A DNA stretch of 64,000 nt from Opitutia bacterium ISCC 52. Lineage in GTDB: Bacteria > Verrucomicrobiota > Verrucomicrobiia > Opitutales > UBA2995. Positions 27,799 to 37,456 of this stretch are shown here, piece after piece. Position 1 is the stretch's first letter. Each line of letters opens with the position of its first letter. The notes beneath the pieces are model-generated. The model did not search any database. It had not been told where the DNA came from and was given only the letters and a program-made list of their open reading frames with translations. The translations under genes were made by a program, and so were the position numbers. Where the stretch lies: assembly GCA_014529675.2 (NCBI GenBank), contig CP076040.1, forward strand, positions 1,488,001 to 1,552,000, written 5' to 3'.

Positions 27799-28335
27799 CT
27801 ATGGGCGTGAGCTGTCTCCTTCCGGAAGTTTGGTAAACCGATAAACAAGCGGGTTGTTCCGTGTTGAATGAAGTTCGATCAGCGTGAGTGTGTCTCCGCC
27901 GACTCCAATCCGGTATTCACTATAGATACGTATCGAGGCATCCCCTTGAGACACTTCTACAGGAACCAGGGCTTCGACTCTCAGGGTTCGACCTTCGTCT
28001 AGCCATTCTGCTGAAACGGGCGTTTCCGAATCCTTAGGAGGGTAGACGGCCATGTGCCGCTGCTCGATTCGGAAAAAAATGGGGATTTTGACTACTTTGC
28101 GCGTGTTTACCGAATTCGTTTCCACGACCCTAGTGGTTCGCCAACGCATATCGTGCGTTATATCCACGGTTTCCCCATTCGTTTTGAGGACTAGATGCAT
28201 GTTGGTATAACCATCGAGAGCGGAGCTTCGGTCTGGAACCAGTTGCCAGCGTCCGTCAAAATGGGATTTCGCTGCTGAAAGTCCACTTGGCAAGAGGACG
28301 GATAGCAGGGTTAAGGAAAAAAGAAGCGCTTTCAT
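27799..28335 (-). CDS. Small secreted beta-barrel-like protein of unknown function
   Basis: The 178-residue protein has a clean signal peptide (LLFSLTLLSVLLPSGLSA). The mature part is beta-rich, with FDGRWQLVPDRSS at the start and repeated strand patterns like those of lipocalin-like domains. No catalytic residues stand out. It is the first gene of a pair with the GxGYxYP lipoprotein and may be its accessory. Confidence 0.65.
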   Translation of the reverse strand: MKALLFSLTLLSVLLPSGLSAAKSHFDGRWQLVPDRSSALDGYTNMHLVLKTNGETVDITHDMRWRTTRVVETNSVNTRKVVKIPIFFRIEQRHMAVYPPKDSETPVSAEWLDEGRTLRVEALVPVEVSQGDASIRIYSEYRIGVGGDTLTLIELHSTRNNPLVYRFTKLPEGDSSRP

Positions 28336-28691
28336 GGAATAGCTTTTAGAATCCTTTATCCAAGGCTTCAGGGAGGCTATGCAAATATCGTTTTACTATA
28401 AAAACTAGAGGAATGGCCTTTGGGGCTTAAGCCTTTGTTTGCTCTGTGGAGTCTCAGCTGCGAATTCACCGGTAAACCATTAAGAGAGTATTTGCCCAAC
28501 AGAATAAGCTCTCGACCTTCGAGTCATCAGTTTATCCTCGATTGCGACCGTAAAGGATTTTGCTTGGACCAGAGCAGTCATAGTTTCGCCTCTAGTTGAG
28601 GTGATAACCTAATGGAATTCCGAAACTATATTTCATAAATATCACTTATTCTAAGTTTGACTGATGTGCTGATTCCCAATGACCTGGTACT
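28336..28691. other. 356-bp divergent intergenic region with a spaced inverted repeat
   Basis: No gene visible. ATAGTTTCG (28580-28588) and CGAAACTAT (28621-28629) are perfect 9-bp inverted arms 32 bp apart, a spacing suited to a dimeric regulator binding two sites or to looping. The rest is AT-rich and must hold promoters for the two divergent units. Confidence 0.5.
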
Positions 28692-29591
28692 ATGAATAAA
28701 CTAGTTATTGGACTCTCCTCATTCCTAATAACAATCTTCAACCTTGAGATCTGTTTTGCGGATCAAATAACTGGTCCGGGAACGAACCTGGCCCCATTTG
28801 TGGTTCCCACCGCAGAGAATTCTGACATCGATTTTTATTCGATTGTGACCGCTGCGGATGGCGAACCGATGTTCGACGGTTACTTCCACACGGGTTCTGC
28901 TGACGGAACAGCCGCCTACGATAACGGCGATGGGACGTTTACCATACTTGTAAACCACGAGATTCCCTACATCCCAACGATCACAGTTCCATTTCCACTG
29001 AACGCCCAAGTTCCTTCCTATGAGAACAAACTACGAGTGCTCGCTCATGGTGGGCAGGGTGCTCATGTTGCAAAATGGATTCTTAATCGGTCCGACCACG
29101 CAACCGATCCTCTGAAGGTCATATCCGGAGAGGATCTGATAACCTCGGTCATGATTTGGGATAAGACTGCAAACTCAAGAGCGGGTGGATTGGTTGTTTC
29201 CCCTGCGGAGAACATCACCGTCCTTTGTTCCTCTGACATGGCTCTCCAGGCAGCATTTTACAATTCGAGAACAGGCAATGGTACACAATCACGTATCTAC
29301 ATGACAGGTGAAGAGTTCTCGCCCTTCGATGTAGCAGCTGGAATTGCCGAATCCGTGGGATTATCAAGAGAGCTGGTAGTCTCCCAGATCAAAGGCTCGG
29401 ATTTCGCACGGCTCGATGGTGGACGTCCTTTCGCCATTATGGTCGATGGCCTGATTAAAAAGGAAATCGCCGACCAGTTGGACATCAGTCTACATACGGT
29501 GAATTCTCACATCCGTAGCATTTACGACAAACTACATGTGAAAACTAATACTGCCGCGGTGGCCAAAGCCATCCGGGAAGATATTGTGTAG
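28692..29591 (+). pseudogene. Chimera: signal peptide and PhoX/DUF839-like N-terminus joined to a LuxR-type HTH
   Basis: The 299-residue frame starts with a signal peptide (LSSFLITIFNLEICFA) and a DUF839/PhoX-like extracellular part (DGYFHTGSADGTAAYDNGDG, LVNHEI, VISGEDLITSVMIWD, TQSRIYMTGEEF). This part breaks off after the GEE motif. From about residue 249 (29436) the frame becomes a standard LuxR/NarL helix-turn-helix: LIKKEIADQLDISLHTVNSH and IRSIYDKLHVKTNTAAVAKA. An exported DNA-binding domain makes no obvious sense, so this is most likely a deletion fusion of two genes. Expression is uncertain. Confidence 0.7.
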
Positions 29592-29602
29592 CCTCCTTTC
29601 AA

Positions 29603-29620
29603 ATCACTCGATCGTGTGAT
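29603..29620. promoter_or_regulatory. 18-bp near-perfect palindrome upstream of the DUF1080 operon
   Basis: ATCACTCGATCGTGTGAT has matching ATCAC/GTGAT arms around a CGATCG core, with one mismatched pair. It lies 34 bp before the DUF1080 start codon and 12 bp after the chimera. A symmetric operator with a central CG is typical of LacI-family sites. A weak terminator of the upstream frame is the alternative. Confidence 0.4.
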
Positions 29621-29654
29621 AGTATTTCCGGCCATTATTATATATAGTGCTTAC

Positions 29655-30611
29655 ATGTCTTCCATTATATCTACGTGCACCCTGTTCTCAAGAGCGCTTC
29701 CATTTGTGGCTACGATGTTGACCGTATGCGTGTTCTCCTCTGCCTCGGCCAATCACCACAAATCACCCGATGACACGCCGCCGGAAGGATTCCGGAGCCT
29801 GTTTGACGGCAAAACGCTGGATGGCTGGAAAAAGATGCCTCGGCTCCCCGTTCCAAAGTATCCTGGGGCTCCCTTTAACGTGGATCCCAATGGGGAATGG
29901 ATAAAAAACGCTCGCAAAAACGTCGGCAAGTGGACCGCGGTCGACGGTGCCATTGTGGGAGAGCAGGATCCGCCGGCCAGTGGGGTGGGGGCCTATCTGG
30001 TTTCGGAGGAAACGTTCGACGATTTCGAGTTATTGATCGATATGAAACCCGACTGGAGAACCGACACTGGTTTCCTAATTCGCACAGCGCCGGGCGGGAG
30101 TCCCGGACTTCAGGTTTTATGTGACTTTCGTCCTCAAGGTGGGATTGGAGGATTTTACGGAAATGGTCTGGCCGGTATCCATGGCATGTCCTTTGCCATC
30201 GATGCCATTGTGGATGAGGACAGCGTTCCGATTCGGGTCATTTCAGCGGATCCGAATAAAGGTCGTGCAGAACTCCGTGACCAGACTCGGGCCATTCTCA
30301 AGTATGCCGTGGACGTAGAGGAATTTCTGAAGGTTTGGAAAGTCGGAGAATTCAACACCTTTAAGGTGCGTTGCGAAGGCCGCATTCCGACCGTGACAAC
30401 TTGGGTAAACGGACTCAAGATCGCCGTGCTGGATTTGGCCGAAATCGAATGGCCGAATTATGATGCGGAAGCCATCGCGAAAATGACCGGTGGCAGGGGC
30501 CACATCTCTCTGGAAGTCCACAACAATGGTCGTAGGGATCCTCAAGGCCAGGAACGCTGGTGGCCGGGGGCTCAGGTACGTTGGAAAAACATTTTTATCA
30601 AAGAACTCTAA
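29655..30611 (+). CDS. DUF1080 (3-keto-disaccharide hydrolase-like) secreted protein
   Basis: The roughly 318-residue protein has a signal peptide and a DUF1080 concanavalin-like domain: GFRSLFDGKTLDGWKKM at the start, DFELLIDMKPDWRTDTGFLI, FYGNGLAGIHG and GHISLEVHNNG near the end. Characterised relatives cleave 3-keto-glycosides outside the cytoplasm, so a similar role is likely here. ATG 29655 is chosen because it starts the signal peptide. Its stop overlaps the next gene as TAATG, coupling it to a paralogue. Confidence 0.88.
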   Translation: MSSIISTCTLFSRALPFVATMLTVCVFSSASANHHKSPDDTPPEGFRSLFDGKTLDGWKKMPRLPVPKYPGAPFNVDPNGEWIKNARKNVGKWTAVDGAIVGEQDPPASGVGAYLVSEETFDDFELLIDMKPDWRTDTGFLIRTAPGGSPGLQVLCDFRPQGGIGGFYGNGLAGIHGMSFAIDAIVDEDSVPIRVISADPNKGRAELRDQTRAILKYAVDVEEFLKVWKVGEFNTFKVRCEGRIPTVTTWVNGLKIAVLDLAEIEWPNYDAEAIAKMTGGRGHISLEVHNNGRRDPQGQERWWPGAQVRWKNIFIKEL

Positions 30612-31525
30612 TGCTGATTCCACATTTCATTAAGCCATTATCGATATTCGGTTTGGCGGCTTTGTTATCGCTCACTGCTTGTTCCAAAAAGCCGGAGACC
30701 ATCTCCCTGTTCGATGGCAAGACCCTGGATGGCTGGCACGCCATTCCACGCCTCTACGCTCCCAGAACGGAGGAATTCGACAAGATTCCATCCGGCAGAT
30801 TAAAGGATGCTGTCGTCCAGCATCACCGGGAGCACCCTGAAGCCTACATGCGTTCCAAAGTCTACAACCTCGGAGTGTGGAAAGTTGAGGATGGAGCGAT
30901 TACCGGTGGCCAGGTTCCAGGAACGGTTCTGGGTGCCTACCTAATGTCTGATAAGAAGTATGGAGACTTCGACCTGACTTTCGAAGCCCGGCCGGACTTT
31001 CCAACCGATACCGGAATTATGATTCGGGCCCATGAAGTTGGAACCATTGGATTTCAGATATTGCTCGATTACCGCCCGAACGGAGCCATGGGAGGCATTT
31101 TTGGAAATGGTCTTTGGGGATTTCGTGCATTCCCCTTCGTGATCAACGGAGACGAACAAGCGAACTATAAAGTCACCAACCTCCGGGAAGGACATCTGGA
31201 TAGACCGCAATTCAAGCCGGAATACGCGGCCCCGATAGAAGACTTTCTTAAAGCATGGAAACTGGATGACTGGAATACCATACGTGTACGTTGTGTAGGA
31301 AAGATACCGGTTATCGAAACCTGGATCAATGGGGTACCTATTGCAAAATTTGATACGGCCAAACTGGGAGACCATATCGATGGATTTGATCCGGAGTTTC
31401 TGAAAGAGCGACTCGGAAGCAAGGGGCATATAGCCCTCGAAGTTCATGACAGTCCCAATAGTCGGGAGCGTTGGGCCCCCGGTGCGGTCTGTCGCTGGAG
31501 AAACATCCAAATTAAGAAGCTGTAG
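30611..31525 (+). CDS. DUF1080 (3-keto-disaccharide hydrolase-like) lipoprotein, paralogue
   Basis: The roughly 304-residue protein repeats the architecture of the preceding gene (ISLFDGKTLDGWHAI, DFDLTFEARPDFPTDTGIMI, GIFGNGLWGFRAF, GHIALEVHDS) but has a lipobox (LTAC), so it should be anchored to a membrane rather than released. ATG 30611 sits in the TAATG overlap with the upstream stop. A soluble and an anchored paralogue side by side suggest division of labour or different linkages. The frame is open further upstream, but those residues overlap the first gene. Confidence 0.88.
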   Translation: MLIPHFIKPLSIFGLAALLSLTACSKKPETISLFDGKTLDGWHAIPRLYAPRTEEFDKIPSGRLKDAVVQHHREHPEAYMRSKVYNLGVWKVEDGAITGGQVPGTVLGAYLMSDKKYGDFDLTFEARPDFPTDTGIMIRAHEVGTIGFQILLDYRPNGAMGGIFGNGLWGFRAFPFVINGDEQANYKVTNLREGHLDRPQFKPEYAAPIEDFLKAWKLDDWNTIRVRCVGKIPVIETWINGVPIAKFDTAKLGDHIDGFDPEFLKERLGSKGHIALEVHDSPNSRERWAPGAVCRWRNIQIKKL

Positions 31526-31535
31526 GGGAATTTTA

Positions 31536-34325
31536 ATGACACAACCTATCGCAACACGTTTGGTTCAGAAGCTTCGGGTTTTCCTGTTGCTACTGGGTGT
31601 TTCCTCGCTTCATGCTCAATCGGACTCTGTCAGCTTCAGTCGTGATATCCGTCCGATTCTGTCAGGTAAGTGCTTCAAGTGTCATGGACCGGATCGTGAA
31701 ACGCGCGAGGCGGAATTCAGACTCGATCAACGTGAGAGTGCGATTCGAGCCGATATCTTTGTGCCAGGTAATCCCGACGAGAGCTGGATCCTGGATGTGG
31801 TAATGTCAGATGATCCTGATTTGCGTATGCCTCCAAAGGGTGATCCCTTGAGTGAGCAGGAAATTGCCCATCTACGAGCCTGGATCGAGGATGGAGCCGA
31901 ATACGAAGCGCATTGGTCGTATCAGGATCCGAAGTTAGCGAAACGTCCCAGAGTGAAAACCCGCAGGTGGACTAGTAGTCATCTGGATTACTATGTCCTG
32001 AGTCGCATGGAAGAGCTGGGCCTCAAACCAGCACCCAAGGCAGACCCAGCGGTTTTGCTGCGACGCCTCTATCTTGACCTTATAGGTCTCCCGCCCTCGG
32101 TGGAGGAAGTCGAGGCCTTTGAAAAGAAACCAACGAAAAGGAATTTTGAGGCGCACGTTGACCGATTGCTGAAGTCACCTCGTTTCGGAGAGAAATGGGC
32201 CAGCGGTTGGTTGGACCTGGCTCGTTACGCGGATTCCAATGGCTACCAGCACGATGACCTGCGGACCATGTGGCCCTATCGTGACTGGGTGGTGGATGCC
32301 TTGAATGCGGACATGCCATTTGACCAGTTTACTATTGAGCAACTGGCGGGCGATCTGCTGCCGGAGCCAACGAGTAGTCAGTTGATCGCGACCGGATTTA
32401 ATCGAAATGTGCCCGTAAACTTTTCGGGAGGCACAAAGGTTCCTGAAGTGCGCGCCAATGTGTTGCATGACAGAGTGGCTACCACCGGGGCAGTCTGGCT
32501 AGGTCTGACTCTAGAGTGCGCTCAATGCCACGATCACAAGTTCGATGACATTTCTCAGAAGGAATACTACGAACTCTACGCCTTTTTCAATAAGGCCATT
32601 CGCGAATTCGATCAACAAGGTGATGGCATGTTTCGCAAGCATTTCATCGGAAGAGATGTGCTTGTATATGCAAATGAGGCGGACGAGCAAAAGGGACAAG
32701 AGCTCGAACGAGAAATCGCCTTAGTAGAAGAGCGAATAGCGGCTTTAGTGGAACGGAGTGAAGAAGACTCAAGCCTGGTCGTGAGTGAAGAAGTGGTTCT
32801 ATTGAACTTTGAAGGAACCGACCCTTTTAAAAAGCACATTGCAACAAGACCAGCCACTACCTCGGTGGTAGAGTATGTGCCGGAAGGTGGAGGAGCGTTT
32901 GCAGGCAAAATTGTGGCGGAACCAGTAACGGAAACCAAAGGCTTCTTTGGAACCGGCTTTCCCATTCCCAGCAGTGATCTGTCCGGCAACAGCGAAATCT
33001 CTTTCTGGATCAATACCGACATGGTCAGTCAGTTTAACCTTCAGGTTCATTCGGGCAGAAGACAGGCGAGTGTCTTCGGGTTTTCCACCATGGAATCTGA
33101 GCCCGAAACCTGGATCAAGGTCGTAGCTCCCCTGGCAGATTTCAAGAAGCCTGAGTGGTCCACCGCAGCGGTGGATTGGACACGTATTGATAAAATTCAG
33201 ATCACGGCCTACGGGAGTGGTCCCTACGAAGGTCACTACATCATGCTCGATCAAGTGCGGGGTGTAACCTCCTCGGAAAAAGCCTTGCTTGAAAAGCGAG
33301 TAGCAGATCTTCGCGTGCAATTGACCGAGCTCCAGACCGCTTCCATGGTGATGCAGGATTCCATGGAGCCATCCCAAACCCACATCATGATGAGAGGGGA
33401 CTACACCGCGCCAGGTGATCCGGTTGAAACCGGTGTTCTGGAAAGCCTGCATCCCTTGGATCCCGATCTACCACCGAATCGACTGGGCCTGGCCCAATGG
33501 CTGGTCGACGAGGATAATCCGCTGACGCCCCGCGTGGTCGTGAATCGCATCTGGGCGGAGATCTTTGGTCGTGGAATTGTCAATACACCAGAAGACTTCG
33601 GTATGCAAGGTGAGCTCCCAAGTCATCCACAATTGCTCGACTGGTTGGCGATTCAGTTCGTCAAGAACGACTGGTCCGTGAAGGACATGATCAAAACGAT
33701 CGTCCTGTCATCTACCTATCAACAAAGCTCTGCTGCTTCGGCTGAAAAGATCCAACAGGATCCGCAAAATGTGTGGCTTTCCCGGGGACCACGCTTCCGA
33801 CTTTCCGCTGAGCTAATTCGCGATAATCTCTTATCCATCTCCGGTCTGCTGTCAGACAATATGGGCGGACCTGGCGTGTATCCTCCTCAGCCGGAGGGTC
33901 TGTGGAATCAAATCTCCACCGCAGATGTTACGCACTATCCGACCTCCGAGGGCGAAGATCGATACCGCAGAGGACTCTATACTTTCTTGCGACGCGGCAA
34001 TCCCAACCCCATGTTTCTGAATTTCGATGGCTCTGAGCGATCCGTCTGCACCGTCAATCGGGATCGCTCCAATACCCCCGTCCAGGCTCTCAATCTGCTC
34101 AATGATCCTTCATATGTTGAGGCAGCGCACACCTTGGCAGATTGGATTGTTACTCAACCTGGAGATAATGAGAGCAGAGTAGTCGCAGCATTCCGAGCAG
34201 CGGTATCGCGTAAACCTTCAAAGGACGAGACAGCAGCTTTGCTCGCTCTCTATCAAAAACACAACTCCTGGTTCTCAGTCGCCCAAGTGATACTGAATCT
34301 CGACGAGACCCTTTCAAAGTCATGA
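31536..34325 (+). CDS. PSD1-type cytochrome protein (PSCyt1, DUF1549, DUF1553)
   Basis: The roughly 929-residue secreted protein has a signal peptide and one haem-binding CFKCHGPD motif in the PSCyt1 domain, then DUF1549 ([40 protein letters not shown]) and DUF1553 ([34 protein letters not shown]). Between them, residues 440-570, is a beta-sandwich-like module. ATG 31536 follows an AGGGGA ribosome-binding site. It probably couples electron transfer to glycan oxidation with the DUF1501 partner, whose start codon overlaps its stop (ATGA). Confidence 0.9.
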   Translation: MTQPIATRLVQKLRVFLLLLGVSSLHAQSDSVSFSRDIRPILSGKCFKCHGPDRETREAEFRLDQRESAIRADIFVPGNPDESWILDVVMSDDPDLRMPPKGDPLSEQEIAHLRAWIEDGAEYEAHWSYQDPKLAKRPRVKTRRWTSSHLDYYVLSRMEELGLKPAPKADPAVLLRRLYLDLIGLPPSVEEVEAFEKKPTKRNFEAHVDRLLKSPRFGEKWASGWLDLARYADSNGYQHDDLRTMWPYRDWVVDALNADMPFDQFTIEQLAGDLLPEPTSSQLIATGFNRNVPVNFSGGTKVPEVRANVLHDRVATTGAVWLGLTLECAQCHDHKFDDISQKEYYELYAFFNKAIREFDQQGDGMFRKHFIGRDVLVYANEADEQKGQELEREIALVEERIAALVERSEEDSSLVVSEEVVLLNFEGTDPFKKHIATRPATTSVVEYVPEGGGAFAGKIVAEPVTETKGFFGTGFPIPSSDLSGNSEISFWINTDMVSQFNLQVHSGRRQASVFGFSTMESEPETWIKVVAPLADFKKPEWSTAAVDWTRIDKIQITAYGSGPYEGHYIMLDQVRGVTSSEKALLEKRVADLRVQLTELQTASMVMQDSMEPSQTHIMMRGDYTAPGDPVETGVLESLHPLDPDLPPNRLGLAQWLVDEDNPLTPRVVVNRIWAEIFGRGIVNTPEDFGMQGELPSHPQLLDWLAIQFVKNDWSVKDMIKTIVLSSTYQQSSAASAEKIQQDPQNVWLSRGPRFRLSAELIRDNLLSISGLLSDNMGGPGVYPPQPEGLWNQISTADVTHYPTSEGEDRYRRGLYTFLRRGNPNPMFLNFDGSERSVCTVNRDRSNTPVQALNLLNDPSYVEAAHTLADWIVTQPGDNESRVVAAFRAAVSRKPSKDETAALLALYQKHNSWFSVAQVILNLDETLSKS

Positions 34326-35767
34326 ACGTTTTTTCTAAACACATCCAAGGCATCAAAAGACGAGAGTTCCTGAAACAAGGAACGCTGGGAATTGGATCGC
34401 TTGCGCTATCTCATCTGCTGAGCAAGGAGCTCACAGCATCCCCATTCGGCAAGGCTACGAAGGACACGTCCAGCCTTCCTCACCACACTCCCAAAGCGAA
34501 ACGTGTAATCTTTCTGCATATGGTGGGAGGTCCGTCCCAGATGGATACTTTTGATCCTAAACCCGAGCTGGATAAGTGGGCTGGTAAAAGTCTCCCACCC
34601 GAGATCACGCGCGGCCAGAAATTTGCTTTCATCACTCCGGATGCGGGAGTCATCAAGTCTCCCTACAGTTTTGCTCCCCGAGGTGAGTCGGGTATGATCA
34701 TGTCGGAGTTGTTTCCTCACCTGGCCACCGTTGCGGATGAGCTGACGATGATCCGTAGCATGAAAACCAACGAGATCAATCACGGATCGGGAGAGATGTT
34801 CTTGCACACCGGACACGGTCGCTTTGGTCGACCGACCTTTGGAGCCTGGACATCCTACGGCTTGGGAACGGAAAACTCGGATCTTCCATCCTATGTTGTG
34901 CTGAAAGACAAACCACCCAATTCCGGGCCGGCAGGATGGGGCAGCGGTTTTCTTCCATCCAAGCATCAGGGAGTACTATTTCGAACGGGGGAAAAACCAC
35001 TCTTCTATCTCGATAATCCGGAAAAGGTTTCCATGGAACAGAGAGGTGATGTGATCGACACCATCGGCCAACTCAACAACCACGCCTACAATCATTACCA
35101 GGATCCGGAAATCCAAACGCGCATTGCCCAGTATGAACTGGCTTACCGGATGCAAACCTCAGTTCCCGAACTCGCCGGTCTAAATGAAGAGCCGGAACAC
35201 ATCTTAAATATGTATGGCCTCGATCACGATGGCCAAGGAGGGGACTTTGCTAAAAACTGTTTGCTTGCCCGGCGATTGGTTGAGCGAGGGGTTCGTTTCG
35301 TCCAGGTTTTTAACAAAGGCTGGGATCACCACGCCAACATCTATGGTGCGTTGCCACGACAAGCCGAGGCCGTCGATCAGGCCTGTGCAGGACTTATCAC
35401 CGATTTAAAACAACGGGGCATGCTGGATGACACGCTGATCATTTGGGGTGGCGAGTTTGGCCGGACCCCCATGGTACAGGAACATAATGCCGGAACGGGT
35501 GAGCTAACACCACCGGGCCGTGATCATCACAAAGAGTGCTTCAGTATCTGGATGGCAGGAGGCGGTGTGAAAAAAGGTTTCACCTACGGCAGCACCGATG
35601 AATTTGGATTTGGCGTCACTGAGGACGAAGTTCACGTCCACGACTTCCACGCCACCTGCCTGCATCTCCTGGGGATTGATCACGAAAGATTAACCTATCG
35701 CCACCAAGGTCGTGATTACCGTCTTACTGATGTTCACGGTCACGTCGTGCATGATATCATCGCATAG
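34322..35767 (+). CDS. DUF1501 protein, Tat-exported
   Basis: The 481-residue protein starts with a twin-arginine leader (KRREFLKQGTLGIGSLALSH) and has the sulfatase-like DUF1501 fold: VIFLHMVGGPSQMDTFDPKP, EINHGSGEMFLHTGHGRFGR, WDHHANIYG and IWGGEFGRTPMVQ. It overlaps the PSD1 gene by 4 bp (ATGA), the standard coupling of this pair in PVC bacteria. The exact reaction of DUF1501 is not known; metal-dependent chemistry in the periplasm is likely from the His and Asp clusters. Confidence 0.92.
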   Translation: MNVFSKHIQGIKRREFLKQGTLGIGSLALSHLLSKELTASPFGKATKDTSSLPHHTPKAKRVIFLHMVGGPSQMDTFDPKPELDKWAGKSLPPEITRGQKFAFITPDAGVIKSPYSFAPRGESGMIMSELFPHLATVADELTMIRSMKTNEINHGSGEMFLHTGHGRFGRPTFGAWTSYGLGTENSDLPSYVVLKDKPPNSGPAGWGSGFLPSKHQGVLFRTGEKPLFYLDNPEKVSMEQRGDVIDTIGQLNNHAYNHYQDPEIQTRIAQYELAYRMQTSVPELAGLNEEPEHILNMYGLDHDGQGGDFAKNCLLARRLVERGVRFVQVFNKGWDHHANIYGALPRQAEAVDQACAGLITDLKQRGMLDDTLIIWGGEFGRTPMVQEHNAGTGELTPPGRDHHKECFSIWMAGGGVKKGFTYGSTDEFGFGVTEDEVHVHDFHATCLHLLGIDHERLTYRHQGRDYRLTDVHGHVVHDIIA

Positions 35768-35870
35768 AAGGTTGAGTTGATTAGGGAAGCGGATTAATGA
35801 CAATGCTCCTAACTGCTTTGAATTTATCGTTTTTCCCATCTACCTTCTAAGATGTCCAACCATCCAACTA

Positions 35871-37379
35871 ATTAACAAAAAGTCTCTTATAGAATTTACC
35901 CTGATTACCGCCCTGTTGTGGGGATCGATGATCTCGGCTGCTCACTCGGCGTCGCTGGATACCTACGGTGGCTTCACCGATATCAATGGAAAGGAAACCG
36001 GCTTCTTTCACGCTGAAAAGATCGATGGGCGTTGGTGGTTGGTTACACCCGAGGGCAATGCCTTCTGGGGGATTGGGATGGCCCATCCGGTTACGGATTA
36101 TATGCAGGGCGCTATCACCTTCACTTATGGTGGCGACCAGGAGGCCTGGTTGCGAGGAACCATTCAGCGGATGCGAGACTTGGGGTACAACTGCGTGTGG
36201 AGTGGCCCCTATTGTCCTGAGCGCATGCGAGTGGGTTTTGTCGATAAGGAATTGGCGGAACGCATTTTCGCGGAGAGCGAAATCCCTTACGGGTTTCCAA
36301 TCCCGCTCATCAAACACAATGTCGAGTTAAAGCCAGGAGAAAAACAGCCTGACGTATTCAGTGATGAATACATTACATACGTCAATGACCTCGTCGCCAA
36401 ATACGTGCCCAAGCTGAAGGACAATCCGTGGATAATGGGCTATTATTACGGGTTTGGATCTTGGGATCGAGAGGTTGGCTGGATAAATTCTACGATCGAG
36501 CGAATCGGCAGTCCCGGGCGATCCCGCCTACTGGGCCTGTTGGAAGACCGCTATCAGGGTGATATCGATTCCTTGAACAAAGTTTACGGCACAGAGTTTC
36601 GGTCCTTCGGACAGCTGAAGCAGTCGGGATCTCTAGTCTATCCAGAATGGATACGGCTGCTCAAAATGAGTCTCGCGCAAATGCCCGACGAGCTGGGCGC
36701 TCAAGCAATGTTTGATGATGCTCAAGTCTTGCTGGGCGAGATCATCGAGCAGGTCTATCGTCTCGGGCATGAGGCCATCCGGAAGTATGACCAAAACCAT
36801 ATGATTTTCGGGTCCTATGTCAAAGAGGCCACTTTGAACATGGATATGTGGCGACGAGTCGACCCCTACATCGATGTGATCGCGCCTCAGCACGTCAGTA
36901 AGGTTTTTCCTATTCGGCAAGTCGTGGAAGCTCTCGATAAGCCGGCTCTCATCAGCGACCAGCCGTTCGGAAACGTGTACGAGCCGAATCTCATCCGAAA
37001 GGGCGGGACGCCTGGCCCGGTTCCTGACCACATAGACCGGCTCGTTCTTTACGATATCTTATCCGATCGAATCTCTCAGGATCCGGATTACATTGGAGTA
37101 GATTTTTGCGCCTGCCTATTCGATCAGTTCCCAACCGAGAAGGCTTATGATCGGGGGCAACCAGGCTTTTACACAATCGATGGCGAGCCTCAGTCGCACC
37201 TCATAAGAACAGTACAACAATTTAATACGCGGATGCTGGACACGGTAAAAGTCTCACATGAAGATTCCACAATCCAGGCTTTGGATACAAAGTTTCACGA
37301 AACGCTGCAACGATATCGCCAAGTGGTAAGTGACCGCAGAGCCTTTCTTAGAAAGAGTCCCACGATTGAGTATCCGTAG
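35871..37379 (+). CDS. Secreted agarase-like glycoside hydrolase-fold protein, start codon uncertain
   Basis: The mature protein resembles agarase-type TIM-barrel enzymes (GRWWLVTPEGNAFWGIGMAH near the start, YNCVWSGPY, NPWIMGYYYGFGSWD). The usual Asn-Glu acid/base pair after the GYY strand is not seen. The frame encodes a good signal peptide (LIEFTLITALLWGSMISAAH) upstream of the first canonical start (TTG 35916); the only plausible codon ahead of it is ATT 35871. Either a rare AUU start is used or the true start was lost by a small indel. The gene follows DUF1501 by about 100 bp. Confidence 0.7.
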   Translation: MNKKSLIEFTLITALLWGSMISAAHSASLDTYGGFTDINGKETGFFHAEKIDGRWWLVTPEGNAFWGIGMAHPVTDYMQGAITFTYGGDQEAWLRGTIQRMRDLGYNCVWSGPYCPERMRVGFVDKELAERIFAESEIPYGFPIPLIKHNVELKPGEKQPDVFSDEYITYVNDLVAKYVPKLKDNPWIMGYYYGFGSWDREVGWINSTIERIGSPGRSRLLGLLEDRYQGDIDSLNKVYGTEFRSFGQLKQSGSLVYPEWIRLLKMSLAQMPDELGAQAMFDDAQVLLGEIIEQVYRLGHEAIRKYDQNHMIFGSYVKEATLNMDMWRRVDPYIDVIAPQHVSKVFPIRQVVEALDKPALISDQPFGNVYEPNLIRKGGTPGPVPDHIDRLVLYDILSDRISQDPDYIGVDFCACLFDQFPTEKAYDRGQPGFYTIDGEPQSHLIRTVQQFNTRMLDTVKVSHEDSTIQALDTKFHETLQRYRQVVSDRRAFLRKSPTIEYP

Positions 37380-37456
37380 GGTTTGAGTAATCAGTGATCA
37401 GTAATCGGTGAACAGAAACGAGAGATTAGTAATAAGCATCTAAAACCAAGAAATTT

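Noticed and set aside
35797-35875. Short leader peptides starting ATG 35797 (17 codons) and ATG 35852 (7 codons)
   Set aside because: No ribosome-binding site or conserved feature; noted only because ATG 35852 would be the natural start if one base had been lost.
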